DNA of 13,594 nt. It comes from Pyrinomonadaceae bacterium (GTDB lineage: Bacteria; Acidobacteriota; Blastocatellia; Pyrinomonadales; Pyrinomonadaceae). Below the pieces are notes generated by a model. It did no database searches. It was not told the origin of the DNA and saw only the letters and a list, made by a program, of their open reading frames with translations. The translations under genes were made by a program, and so were the position numbers. Below, piece after piece: positions 5,759 through 12,411 of this stretch (position 1 is the stretch's first letter; every line of letters starts with the position of its first letter). The stretch is from NCBI GenBank assembly GCA_026786155.1, contig JAJAYR010000502.1, positions 1 through 13,594 on the forward strand, in the 5' to 3' direction.

Positions 5759-6049
5759 TTAGCCGACAATTATGAGTCCGTCGCGTCCGGCTTCGACACA
5801 AGGGGTCGGTCTGTCGCTTAACATAAGTCCGCCTCTGCCGACGATTAAGATTCCGGTTAATGCTGAAGTAACTCCGACGATAATAATGCCAGCCGCTTCG
5901 TTTAAGATTCCTCCGGTAGAATCTCCGCAAGTTTGTTGACCGTTGCCGCTTCTGTCGCTCAACATCAATCCCGCATTCGCCGTCGTTGCACCCAATCCTA
6001 AAACCGCCATCAAACTCATTGCCGCTATTGTATTTTTAATGTTTTTCAT
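5759..6049 (-). CDS. Small secreted protein with internal repeats, unknown function
   Basis: This 96-aa protein starts with a clear Sec signal peptide (MKNIKNTIAAMSLMAVLGLG, cleavage after ANA at about residue 26). The 70-aa mature part is built from repeated words: GLMLSDR occurs at its start and again about 47 residues later, and three short hydrophobic blocks GIIIVG, GILIVG and GLIIVG are spaced through it, the last at the very C-terminus. Each GLMLSDR unit carries one Cys, so a disulfide is possible. It has one of the few good Shine-Dalgarno sites in the window (GAGGAG, 9-10 nt before ATG). I do not recognise a family. Alternating Gly and beta-branched residues suggest beta structure or self-assembly, but this is speculation. 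No partner gene is adjacent. Confidence 0.72.
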   Translation of the reverse strand: MKNIKNTIAAMSLMAVLGLGATTANAGLMLSDRSGNGQQTCGDSTGGILNEAAGIIIVGVTSALTGILIVGRGGLMLSDRPTPCVEAGRDGLIIVG

Positions 6050-6558
6050 TTTTTTTTCTCCTCAGGTTTTTTATTTTTTAATTTTTTAGAAGTTATCTTC
6101 TTACATTATTACCTATAACAACCGCTGTGCCAAAGAGAAATAAATACCAGTTAAAATAGATAAACTACATTAAATCAGATGTTTACAGGAATTCTACAAG
6201 TGTCTTTCGTCGGTTTAGTGACTAAAGGAGAAATTGGATACTAAATTTTCATCTGAGCGTCGGTTATGAGTTAAATGATTGTAAATCAGTAGTTTAACTA
6301 GTGAATATCAAATACACACAAATTAGTTGTTTAGTAATTACCTAGCATAGCTAAGTGATGTAAAAACGAGAGATTACAAATTTAAGGGAATTATTTATCG
6401 AAAATCTAAAAACACTAAGTTATTGCAAATACACAAGATAGTATTTTAATGTTTTTCCATATTCAATTTTACTGAACTTCTAAATAATTGTGAACGAACG
6501 GTCTACCTACACCAGGTAATTACGTTGTTTATCAAGTATGCAATAACAGGATTTTGTT
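6050..6558. other. AT-rich gene desert between the secreted protein and MFS genes
   Basis: By hand count 6121-6540 is about 30% G+C, far below the flanking genes. No ORF of useful length, no heptad array and no strong hairpin was found. Minor palindromes are TTTAG-TGA-CTAAA (6214-6226), TACCT-N5-AGGTA (6504-6518) and AGAAG-TTAT-CTTCT (6088-6101). Apart from the candidate promoter at 6105-6133 I see no function; an RNA gene or decayed insertion cannot be excluded. Confidence 0.6.
6105..6133 (-). promoter_or_regulatory. Candidate sigma70-type promoter of the small secreted protein
   Basis: Read on the minus strand, TTGGCA (6128-6133) and AATAAT (6105-6110) are separated by 17 bp. They would give an A-rich leader of about 50 nt ending in the GAGGAG ribosome binding site. 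The -35 is close to consensus and the -10 is moderate. Confidence 0.42.
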
Positions 6559-7824
6559 TCAGGTGAAAATCTTGTTTCGCTCGATTTTTGCAAAATAGAG
6601 GGCAATAAGAAAGGCGATAATCATAATTGCCGCCGCCGTCCAGAAAGTTCGCTGAATCGTGGAATCGTCAACTCGATTAAGCGTGTTGTTAAGCAAAATC
6701 CCGCCGATAAACGGTCCGGTTGCCCGCGCCAGACTCGCGCCGGATTGCAGCACGCCGAGCGTTTTGCCCTGTTCGGTTTCGTCGGAAACTTTGGAAGCGA
6801 GACTCGTAATCGCGGGCGAAGCCATCGAATTGCCGATTGCCAGCAAAGCCGTCGCCATCAGCAAACCGATTAAACCGCCAAAGTTCGGGCTGATGAAAGG
6901 AATGGCGAAAAAACTCGCCGTCATCATCAGACAGCCGATTATCATCAAAGGGTTTTCGCCGAATCTTTTAACCAGTTTCTCGAACAGCGAACCTTGAAAG
7001 ATAACCGCCAGAATGCCGATAAAGGCGAAGATGTAGCCGTTTTGTTCGGCGGTATAAGCGAAGCGGTAAATCGTGTAAAGCACGAAGGCGTAAGTCATTA
7101 TCGAAAACGACGTAACGAGAAAAAAGTAAATTGCAGTCAGAGTTCCGAACTGTTTCTGCCGCAGCGATTCGATAATTTCGACAAGGCGATTTTTGCGGAT
7201 TTTTGGTGCGTCATAACTAAATTTCACCGATTCGGGAAGAATAAAATAAACCAGCACGGCGTTTATCAAACACAAAACGGCGGCGAAAAAAAACGGCACT
7301 TCGATTCCGTAGCGGCTCAGAATTCCGCCGATTGCCGGTCCGAAAATAAAGCCCAAGCCGAACATCGCGCCGAAAAGTCCCATTCCTTTGGCGCGGTTTT
7401 CGCGCGTCGTAACGTCGGCGATGTAGGCTTGCGCGGTCGAGATGTTGCCGCCCGTAATTCCGGCGATGATTCTGCCGACGAACAGCATCCACATCGAAAA
7501 TGCAAAGCCGAGAAATAAATAACCGACCGCCGAACCGAGAATCGAAAAAAACAAAACCGGACGGCGACCGATTTTGTCCGACCAACTGCCCAGAATCGGC
7601 GAAAAGACGAACTGCATTAGCGAATAGGAAGCCGTCAGCAAACCGATTTCAAAAGGATTGGCGCGAAACGCCGCGCTTTCGGCATAAAAAGGCAGCGCGG
7701 GAATGACGATGCCGAAGCCGACCAAATCAATAAAAACCGTGATGTAAATGATAATCAGCGGTTTCGTAAAAAACTTTTCGCCGTCGCTTCCGACAATTTT
7801 TTCGGCGGTTGGTTCTGGGTTCAT
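6559..7824 (-). CDS. MFS transporter, DHA1/TCR (TetA-like) drug:H+ antiporter type
   Basis: This 421-aa inner-membrane protein of about 12 predicted helices has the signatures of the DHA1 drug exporter family. They are FIDLVGFGIVIPALPFYA (31-48) in helix 1, motif A GSWSDKIGRRPVL (79-91), RIIAGITGG (118-126, with the conserved Arg of motif B) and antiporter motif C GLGFIFGPAIGG (156-167). The phrase TRENRAKGMG before motif C is typical of TetA-like members. It probably uses the proton gradient to export a small molecule. The substrate cannot be read from sequence, and tetracycline should not be assumed. A polar 20-residue N-terminal tail precedes helix 1. ATG 7824 has no clear Shine-Dalgarno. 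It is divergent from the M61 peptidase gene, sharing a spacer of about 100 bp. Confidence 0.9.
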   Translation of the reverse strand: MNPEPTAEKIVGSDGEKFFTKPLIIIYITVFIDLVGFGIVIPALPFYAESAAFRANPFEIGLLTASYSLMQFVFSPILGSWSDKIGRRPVLFFSILGSAVGYLFLGFAFSMWMLFVGRIIAGITGGNISTAQAYIADVTTRENRAKGMGLFGAMFGLGFIFGPAIGGILSRYGIEVPFFFAAVLCLINAVLVYFILPESVKFSYDAPKIRKNRLVEIIESLRQKQFGTLTAIYFFLVTSFSIMTYAFVLYTIYRFAYTAEQNGYIFAFIGILAVIFQGSLFEKLVKRFGENPLMIIGCLMMTASFFAIPFISPNFGGLIGLLMATALLAIGNSMASPAITSLASKVSDETEQGKTLGVLQSGASLARATGPFIGGILLNNTLNRVDDSTIQRTFWTAAAIMIIAFLIALYFAKIERNKIFT

Positions 7825-7922
7825 CAGGCATTTAAAATAGAGTTTCTACTGCTCAAAATTCGTATTTATAGTAAGATTAGCAAAGAATAAACGATACCAT
7901 TTTGACGGAGTTTGCAAAAGTA

Positions 7923-9782
7923 ATGGAAAAACTTATAAATATAAAAGTCCTGGTGATTTTAATCGGTGCGCTGATTTTTTCTATGTCTCAAGAAACGCCC
8001 GCTCAACGAAAAAAAACGAGAAACGATAAACCGGCGACGGTTGAAAATAAAATCGTCGCGCCGACGATTAGCTACACGGTGGCGATGTCGAAACCGGCGA
8101 CGCATCTGCTTGAAGTCGAAATGCGGCTTAATTGGGCGACGATGCCCGAAAAAGCCGAATTGAAAATGCCGGTTTGGACTCCGGGAAGTTATTTGATTCG
8201 GGAATACGCCCGGCACGTCGAAAGTTTTTCGGCGACCGATGCGGGCGGAAACGCTTTGGATTGGCGGAAAATCAATAAAAATACCTGGCAGATTACAACC
8301 AAAGGCGTAAAGGAAATCGTCGCCAAATATAATGTCTATGCGAATGAATTGACCGTGCGAACGAACGAGTTGAACGACGAACACGCATTTTTCAACAACG
8401 CCGCGCTGTTGATGTTTCCGAAAGACCAGTTAAAAACTGCTTCGACCATCAAAGTAGTGCCGTTCGGCAATTGGAAAATCGCCACCGGACTGCCGAAAGT
8501 CGAAGGACAGACGAATACGTTTCGCGCCGAAAGCTTCGACATTTTATACGATTCGCCGTTTGAAGTCAGCGATTTCAAGGAAATCACTTTTACGGCGCAG
8601 GGCAAACCGCATCGCTGGGTTGTTACGGGCGAAGGCAATTACGATTTAAATAAAATCGCCGCCGATTCAGCGAAAATCGTCGAAGAAGGTTATAAAATTT
8701 TCGGCGATTTGCCGTATCAGGATTATCTTTTCATTTTGAATTTGCGCGGCGGCGGCGGACTTGAGCATTTGAATTCGACCGCGCTGCAATTTAATCGTTT
8801 CGGTTTTACGACGCGCTACAAGGATTTTCTGAATCTCGTCGCGCACGAGTATTTTCACGTTTGGAATGTCAAACGAATCAGACCGGACGCGCTCGGACCG
8901 TTCGATTACGAGAATGAAAATTACACGCGCCTGTTGTGGGTTGCCGAAGGCGGCACGGCGTATTATGAAAGCGTAATTGTCCAACGCGCGGGGTTGATTT
9001 CCGCCGAAGATTTCTTAGCGGGCAAAGCCGCGCAAATGCAGGCTTTGCAGAATCGTCCGGGCAGATTTGAAACGAGTTTGGAAAACGCGAGTCTCGATGC
9101 CTGGATTAAGTTTTACCGACCGGACGAAAACGCCGTCAACAATCAGATTTCTTATTACGACAAAGGTGAAATCGTCAGTTTTCTGCTCGACGTAGAAATC
9201 CGCAAAGCCTCGAACGGCGCGAAATCAATGGACGACGTGATGCGTTCGCTTTACGCGGAATTTTCCAAGAAAAACAAAAATTACACGCCGGAAGATTTTC
9301 AAAAAATCGCGGAAACGACGGCGGGAAAATCCTTGAATGATTTTTTCACGAAATACGTTCGCGGCACCGAAGACATTGATTACAACGCAGTTTTGAATGG
9401 CATCGGCTTGCAGCTTACGACCGGCGAATCAGCCAATAAAACAGCGTATTTAGGCGCGACTCTGCGGCAGGACGGCGAAAAATTGACGGTTGCCGCTGTT
9501 CCGAAAGAAACGCCCGCTTACGAACAGGGTTTGAACGCCAATGACCAAATCGTCGCGGTTGACGGCATTCGGGCGACGCAGACTTTTTTGACGAGTTATT
9601 TAACTGGAAAGCGTCCGAACGATAAAGTTAAACTGACCGTTTTTCGCTTTGACGAATTGCGCGAATTCGAGATAATTCTAGGCGGACGCGCCGCGCAGAA
9701 TTTTCAAATCGTGCCGATTGACGCGCCGACCGATGACCAGAAGCGTTTATATCGTGAATATCTCGGAGCGGAATTAAATTAA
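7923..9782 (+). CDS. Secreted M61-family metallopeptidase with C-terminal PDZ domain
   Basis: This 619-aa protein starts with a signal peptide (MEKLINIKVLVILIGALIFS, cleavage near TPAQ). ATG 7923 is preferred over the in-frame TTG at 7902 because a GGAG lies 12 nt upstream and the signal peptide follows at once. An N-terminal beta domain with PVWTPGSYLIREYARHV (83-99) leads into the catalytic domain: GGGGLEHLNST (276-286) and the zinc motif HEYFH (H308, E309, H312), with third ligand E342 in WVAEGGTAYYES. A PDZ domain follows (about 505-600), containing ETPAYEQGLNANDQIVAVDG. M61 enzymes are glycyl aminopeptidase-like proteases; secretion suggests work on peptides outside the cytoplasm. The beta-propeller lipoprotein gene starts 7 nt after its stop, so the two are probably co-transcribed. 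Confidence 0.93.
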   Translation: MEKLINIKVLVILIGALIFSMSQETPAQRKKTRNDKPATVENKIVAPTISYTVAMSKPATHLLEVEMRLNWATMPEKAELKMPVWTPGSYLIREYARHVESFSATDAGGNALDWRKINKNTWQITTKGVKEIVAKYNVYANELTVRTNELNDEHAFFNNAALLMFPKDQLKTASTIKVVPFGNWKIATGLPKVEGQTNTFRAESFDILYDSPFEVSDFKEITFTAQGKPHRWVVTGEGNYDLNKIAADSAKIVEEGYKIFGDLPYQDYLFILNLRGGGGLEHLNSTALQFNRFGFTTRYKDFLNLVAHEYFHVWNVKRIRPDALGPFDYENENYTRLLWVAEGGTAYYESVIVQRAGLISAEDFLAGKAAQMQALQNRPGRFETSLENASLDAWIKFYRPDENAVNNQISYYDKGEIVSFLLDVEIRKASNGAKSMDDVMRSLYAEFSKKNKNYTPEDFQKIAETTAGKSLNDFFTKYVRGTEDIDYNAVLNGIGLQLTTGESANKTAYLGATLRQDGEKLTVAAVPKETPAYEQGLNANDQIVAVDGIRATQTFLTSYLTGKRPNDKVKLTVFRFDELREFEIILGGRAAQNFQIVPIDAPTDDQKRLYREYLGAELN

Positions 9783-9789
9783 GCGGGAA

Positions 9790-11175
9790 ATGAATTTGCA
9801 GATGAATAGAGACAATCACGAATCAAAATCGAGAAAATTACGTTTTGCCGCCGGGATGTTTTTCTTCTTCAGCTTTTTAGCGTTTATCGGCTGTCAGCGA
9901 AATGTCGTGCCAACGCCGACGGCGACGGTGCCGCAAACTTTGCGCGACGTTCCCGCGCTGCGGCTTAATTTTCGGTTTGAAACCGACGTTCCCGCGCCGA
10001 CCATCAATCTGCCGCCGCAATCCGATGAACGAAATGTCGCCGTGCAAGCGGATTTTGACCAGAACCGGACGCAGGAATCGCTCGATAAAACTTTGACTTC
10101 GCCGGATAAACTGCGAGTTTTGGCGGTTTATCACCGGGCGGGCGATTTGCCGTCGGAGTTTCGGCTCGATATGTATTCGCCGGAAGGGAAGTTGATTCGC
10201 AAAATTTCCTATGACGCAATGGCGGTGCATTTCGCCGAAACGATTGTCTGGTCGCCGGATTCGAGCGCGGTCGCTTTTGTCGCAATGATTCGGGCGAATC
10301 AAACGCCTCAAACGGGCGCGATGCCCGCGCCGCCGCCTGAAAATCAGCCGAACGCCAACTCCGCAATTGATGCAAACGCGGAATCTGCGGTCAATACAAA
10401 TTCTGAAAATGCCAATGCCGCCGCGAATGCCGACACTAACCCGAACGCTAACGTCGCTCCGGCGCAAACTCCGACAACCGAAACGCCGAAAGCCGTTTTG
10501 ACGTTTCGCACCGAACAGATTTATATTTGCAGTCGGGAAGGCGCGGACGTGAAACCGCTGACGCAGAACGAAGGTTTGATATATTTTTATTTCGTCTGGT
10601 CGCCCGACAGTTCCGCGCTGGCGGCAATGGCGGCGACTTATCAGGAATGGAATTATTTGCAGTATGACGCGGAAAGAAAAGGCGAACTTTTTAATCCGCA
10701 GGGCAGACCGCGCCTCATCGAAAAAACCGGACGCGAACGTCGTCTGGACGATAATTTAACGAGCGTGCGCCCGGTTTGGTCGCCGAATTCGGCAAAAGTG
10801 GCGGTGGCTTTCGACAAGCAGACCAGAATTTACGATGCCATCGGCGACGCGCCGACGCAAGCCGCGATTCCTTTGCGAAATCAATTGCTTATTTCGTCAA
10901 AAGCGTTTGACGAAAACCTTCAGCGACAGGAACAGGGCGCGGGCAACGTCAACGCCGCGCCGCCGAATACGATTCAGGAGACGGCGATTTTGCCCGACGA
11001 AAGTTCGCTCGTCTCGTTTAACCCGATAATCAGTTTGGAATGGACGGAAGACAGTCTGCTTTATCTGCAAACCGGCTACATCAAACAGATGAAAAACGAA
11101 GCCGACAGCGCCCGCAGTTATCTGCGCTGGCATCGGCTGATTTTTAGCCCGCAAGCCGCCGCGCTTGGAAATTAG
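9790..11175 (+). CDS. Lipoprotein with WD40-like (PD40/TolB-type) propeller motifs and Asn/Ala-rich linker
   Basis: This 461-aa protein has a basic N-terminus, a hydrophobic segment (19-34) and a lipobox-like FIGC with C35; Phe at -3 is unusual but tolerated. The body carries three propeller motifs, VWSPDSSAVAF (153-163), VWSPDSSALAA (269-279) and VWSPNSAKVAV (329-339), as in TolB/PD40 beta-propellers. A low-complexity Asn/Ala/Thr/Pro linker (about 171-233) is inserted between the first two. A Cys at 247 lies in the second propeller part. It is probably membrane-anchored on the outside of the cytoplasm; no enzyme motif is seen. It sits 7 nt downstream of the M61 peptidase, suggesting a joint role at the envelope. 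A second ATG at 9802 is also possible, with no effect on the lipoprotein signal. Confidence 0.8.
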   Translation: MNLQMNRDNHESKSRKLRFAAGMFFFFSFLAFIGCQRNVVPTPTATVPQTLRDVPALRLNFRFETDVPAPTINLPPQSDERNVAVQADFDQNRTQESLDKTLTSPDKLRVLAVYHRAGDLPSEFRLDMYSPEGKLIRKISYDAMAVHFAETIVWSPDSSAVAFVAMIRANQTPQTGAMPAPPPENQPNANSAIDANAESAVNTNSENANAAANADTNPNANVAPAQTPTTETPKAVLTFRTEQIYICSREGADVKPLTQNEGLIYFYFVWSPDSSALAAMAATYQEWNYLQYDAERKGELFNPQGRPRLIEKTGRERRLDDNLTSVRPVWSPNSAKVAVAFDKQTRIYDAIGDAPTQAAIPLRNQLLISSKAFDENLQRQEQGAGNVNAAPPNTIQETAILPDESSLVSFNPIISLEWTEDSLLYLQTGYIKQMKNEADSARSYLRWHRLIFSPQAAALGN

Positions 11176-11176
11176 A

Positions 11177-11446
11177 ATTCAAGATTTGCGATTGAGGATT
11201 TCAATCTTAAATCTTAAACTTTAAAAGTTACGCGGTTGAACAAAAAAAATGCTGAGGGACGGCGGATTTTTCCGGTGCTTAACAGCGAATAGCGAATAAG
11301 ATCGCGTATGTCAACTATCCGCTGTTCGCCAATAACTATTCGCTGTTCATTCGATAAAAATGCCGTCTGGTCATTCAGCCTGTTTCGACCGCGTAATTTC
11401 TAAACTTTAAACCTAGAATCTCGAATCTTAAATTTCAAATCTAAAA
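11177..11446. repeat. Nested palindrome with heptad-repeat arms, locus B (270 bp, fills the gap)
   Basis: The whole space between two genes is one layered imperfect palindrome. Outer layer: 7-bp units on both sides (ATTCAAG, ATTTGCG, ATTGAGG, TCTTAAA twice, CTTTAAA at 11177-11225; TTCTAAA, CTTTAAA, CCTAGAA, TCTCGAA, TCTTAAA, TTTCAAA, TCTAAAA at 11398-11446). Second layer: TTACGCGGTTGAA (11228-11240) against TTCGACCGCGTAA (11384-11396). Third: GCTGA and GACGGC-GG-ATTTTT (11251-11271) against AAAAATGCCGTC and TCAGC (11356-11379). Core: AACAGCGAATAG (11281-11292) against CTATTCGCTGTT (11336-11347), again in 7-bp units (AGCGAAT twice). No ORF of note is present. Confidence 0.8.
11281..11353. repeat. 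Core heptad array of the nested palindrome
   Basis: Units of 7 bp run in one phase from 11284: AGCGAAT, AGCGAAT, AAGATCG, CGTATGT, then the complementary-type units CAACTAT, CCGCTGT, TCGCCAA, TAACTAT, TCGCTGT, TCATTCG. The left and right arms pair perfectly over 12 bp (11281-11292 with 11336-11347). The consensus unit differs completely from that of the enclosing outer layer. Confidence 0.7.
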
Positions 11447-11448
11447 CT

Positions 11449-11979
11449 ATGAACATCAACGATATTTACGCCAATAACGATAAAATACGCGAACAAACCA
11501 AACAACTCGTCGGAGCGTTAAGCGACGAGCAAACCGCAATGCTGCCCGACGGCGAAAAATGGACGATTGCCGAAATTGTCGAGCATATCGCTATCGTGCA
11601 GGATGGAATGTCAAAAATTTCGGCGAAACTTTTGAACGAAGCGCAGACGACGGGAAAATTTTCGGAAGGCGCGGCGAATTTGTCGGAAAATTTTAAGACC
11701 AAAGCCGCCGAAGCGCAGCAATTAAAATTTGAAGCACCCGACCGCGTGCGTCCGACCGGCAAAATGACCATCGCCGAATCGCTGGCGAAAATGGACGAAA
11801 CGCGGCAGACTTTGGAAACTCTGCGTCCGCTTTTTGAAACGGTCGAGTGTTCGGATTTCAAATTTCCGCACCCGTTTATGGGCGATTTGACCGCGCACGA
11901 ATGGCTGACACTGGTTGGCGGACACGAAGCGCGGCATCTGCGGCAAATCGGAAATATTCTCGAAAAAAGTAAAAGTTGA
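11449..11979 (+). CDS. DinB-like (DinB_2) family metal-binding protein
   Basis: This 176-aa cytoplasmic protein fits the DinB/YfiT four-helix bundle family. WTIAEIVEHIAIVQDGM (38-54) carries the first histidine, H46. GGHEARHLRQIGNIL (157-171) carries H159 and H163, the usual last-helix pair; three His residues bind a divalent metal in this superfamily. The C-terminal phrase TAHEWLTLVGGHEARHLRQI is typical. Some members are thiol-dependent transferases (bacillithiol or mycothiol) or hydrolases, but the substrate of this one cannot be told. Length is normal. It follows the lipoprotein gene after 273 bp of palindromic DNA, so it is probably transcribed separately. No Shine-Dalgarno precedes the ATG, and the last heptad unit of that repeat ends 2 nt before the start codon. 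Confidence 0.85.
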   Translation: MNINDIYANNDKIREQTKQLVGALSDEQTAMLPDGEKWTIAEIVEHIAIVQDGMSKISAKLLNEAQTTGKFSEGAANLSENFKTKAAEAQQLKFEAPDRVRPTGKMTIAESLAKMDETRQTLETLRPLFETVECSDFKFPHPFMGDLTAHEWLTLVGGHEARHLRQIGNILEKSKS

Positions 11980-12004
11980 AAAATTAGCGAAGAAATAAAG
12001 AAGT

Positions 12005-12162
12005 TAGGACTTTCTCATTTTTTTTAACGCCAAGGCGCAGAGACGCAGAGACGCAAAGAAAATCAAATGTTTTCTACCGTCCGTTTGTGCTGAAAAAAAT
12101 CATTGCGTCCTCGCGCCTTTGCGCCTTGGCGTTAAAATTTCCCTTAAAATCAGAAAGTCCTA
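12005..12162. repeat. Nested palindrome with octad-repeat arms, locus C (158 bp)
   Basis: The outer arms TAGGACTTTCT (12005-12015) and AGAAAGTCCTA (12152-12162) are perfect. Inner arms of 18 bp are also perfect (TTTTAACGCCAAGGCGCA at 12022-12039, complement at 12120-12137). From there the arms run in 8-bp units: ACGCCAAG, GCGCAGAG, ACGCAGAG, ACGCAAAG on the left (12027-12058) and, read in reverse complement, ACGCCAAG, GCGCAAAG, GCGCGAGG, ACGCAATG on the right. Similar ACGCAAAG-type dispersed repeats are familiar from other bacterial genomes. Confidence 0.8.
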
Positions 12163-12170
12163 GAAGTAAT

Positions 12171-12213
12171 AAAAAGAAGCCTTGATTGCGGAGGGATTGC
12201 AATCAAGGCTTCT
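12171..12213 (-). terminator. Strong intrinsic terminator for the CHRD/FG-GAP gene
   Basis: A perfect 15-bp inverted repeat (AGAAGCCTTGATTGC at 12175-12189, complement at 12199-12213) encloses a 9-nt loop. On the minus strand the stem is followed by TTTTT and then ATTAC, the classic layout; on the plus strand no T-run follows. It lies about 200 bp downstream of the minus-strand stop codon, beyond a heptad array, and is the best terminator for that gene. Confidence 0.75.
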
Positions 12214-12222
12214 ATTCAAGCG

Positions 12223-12264
12223 ATACTTCCGAAAGTATTATAAATGCGACAAAAAATTCGGAAG
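12223..12264. other. Two overlapping, mutually exclusive small hairpins
   Basis: ATACTT-CCGA-AAGTAT (12223-12238) is a perfect 6-bp stem. Part of it can instead pair with sequence downstream: CTTCCGAA (12226-12233) with TTCGGAAG (12257-12264). No T-run follows either. The role is unknown; they lie between the terminator and the heptad array in a convergent gap. The rest of 12214-12311 shows nothing else. Confidence 0.4.
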
Positions 12265-12311
12265 CGTTGCTATGACGTTTGCCGCTCAAATTCGCGTTGC
12301 CAAAAATTTGC

Positions 12312-12393
12312 TGAGGAATGAGGAATGAGGGATGAATAAAACAAGTATCTTAAATTCATTCCTCATCCCTCATCCTTCATCCTTCATCCCTCA
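12312..12393. repeat. Inverted heptad-repeat array, locus D (82 bp)
   Basis: The left arm has TGAGGAA, TGAGGAA, TGAGGGA and TGAAT (12312-12337). The right arm has ATTCA, TTCCTCA, TCCCTCA, TCCTTCA, TCCTTCA, TCCCTCA (12354-12393), which in reverse complement is five units of the same heptad family. The spacer keeps the 7-bp phase (12312 to 12354 is exactly six units). The array ends 18 bp from the stop codon of the minus-strand gene. Confidence 0.78.
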
Positions 12394-12411
12394 ACCAGCC
12401 CGGTTCTGACT

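Noticed and set aside
6224..6269. Short ORF (TTG at 6234, 11 codons) after an AAAGGAG site in the AT-rich gap.
   Set aside because: The spacing from site to start is only 3 nt, the start is TTG and the peptide is too short to support.
6559..7824. Calling the MFS gene a tetracycline resistance determinant.
   Set aside because: The motifs are shared by the whole DHA1/TCR group and no substrate-specific evidence is visible.
7902..7922. TTG at 7902 as the start of the M61 peptidase.
   Set aside because: It has no ribosome binding site and would add a charged stretch before the signal peptide; the GGAG lies between it and ATG 7923.
9877..10467. Long minus-strand open frame opposite the lipoprotein gene.
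   Set aside because: It is Arg/Ile-rich nonsense typical of antisense frames in such genes, with no signal or domain.
3954..12393. Heptad arrays as CRISPR or CRISPR remnants.
   Set aside because: Units are 7-8 bp without spacers, degenerate and arranged as inverted arms; no cas genes are present.
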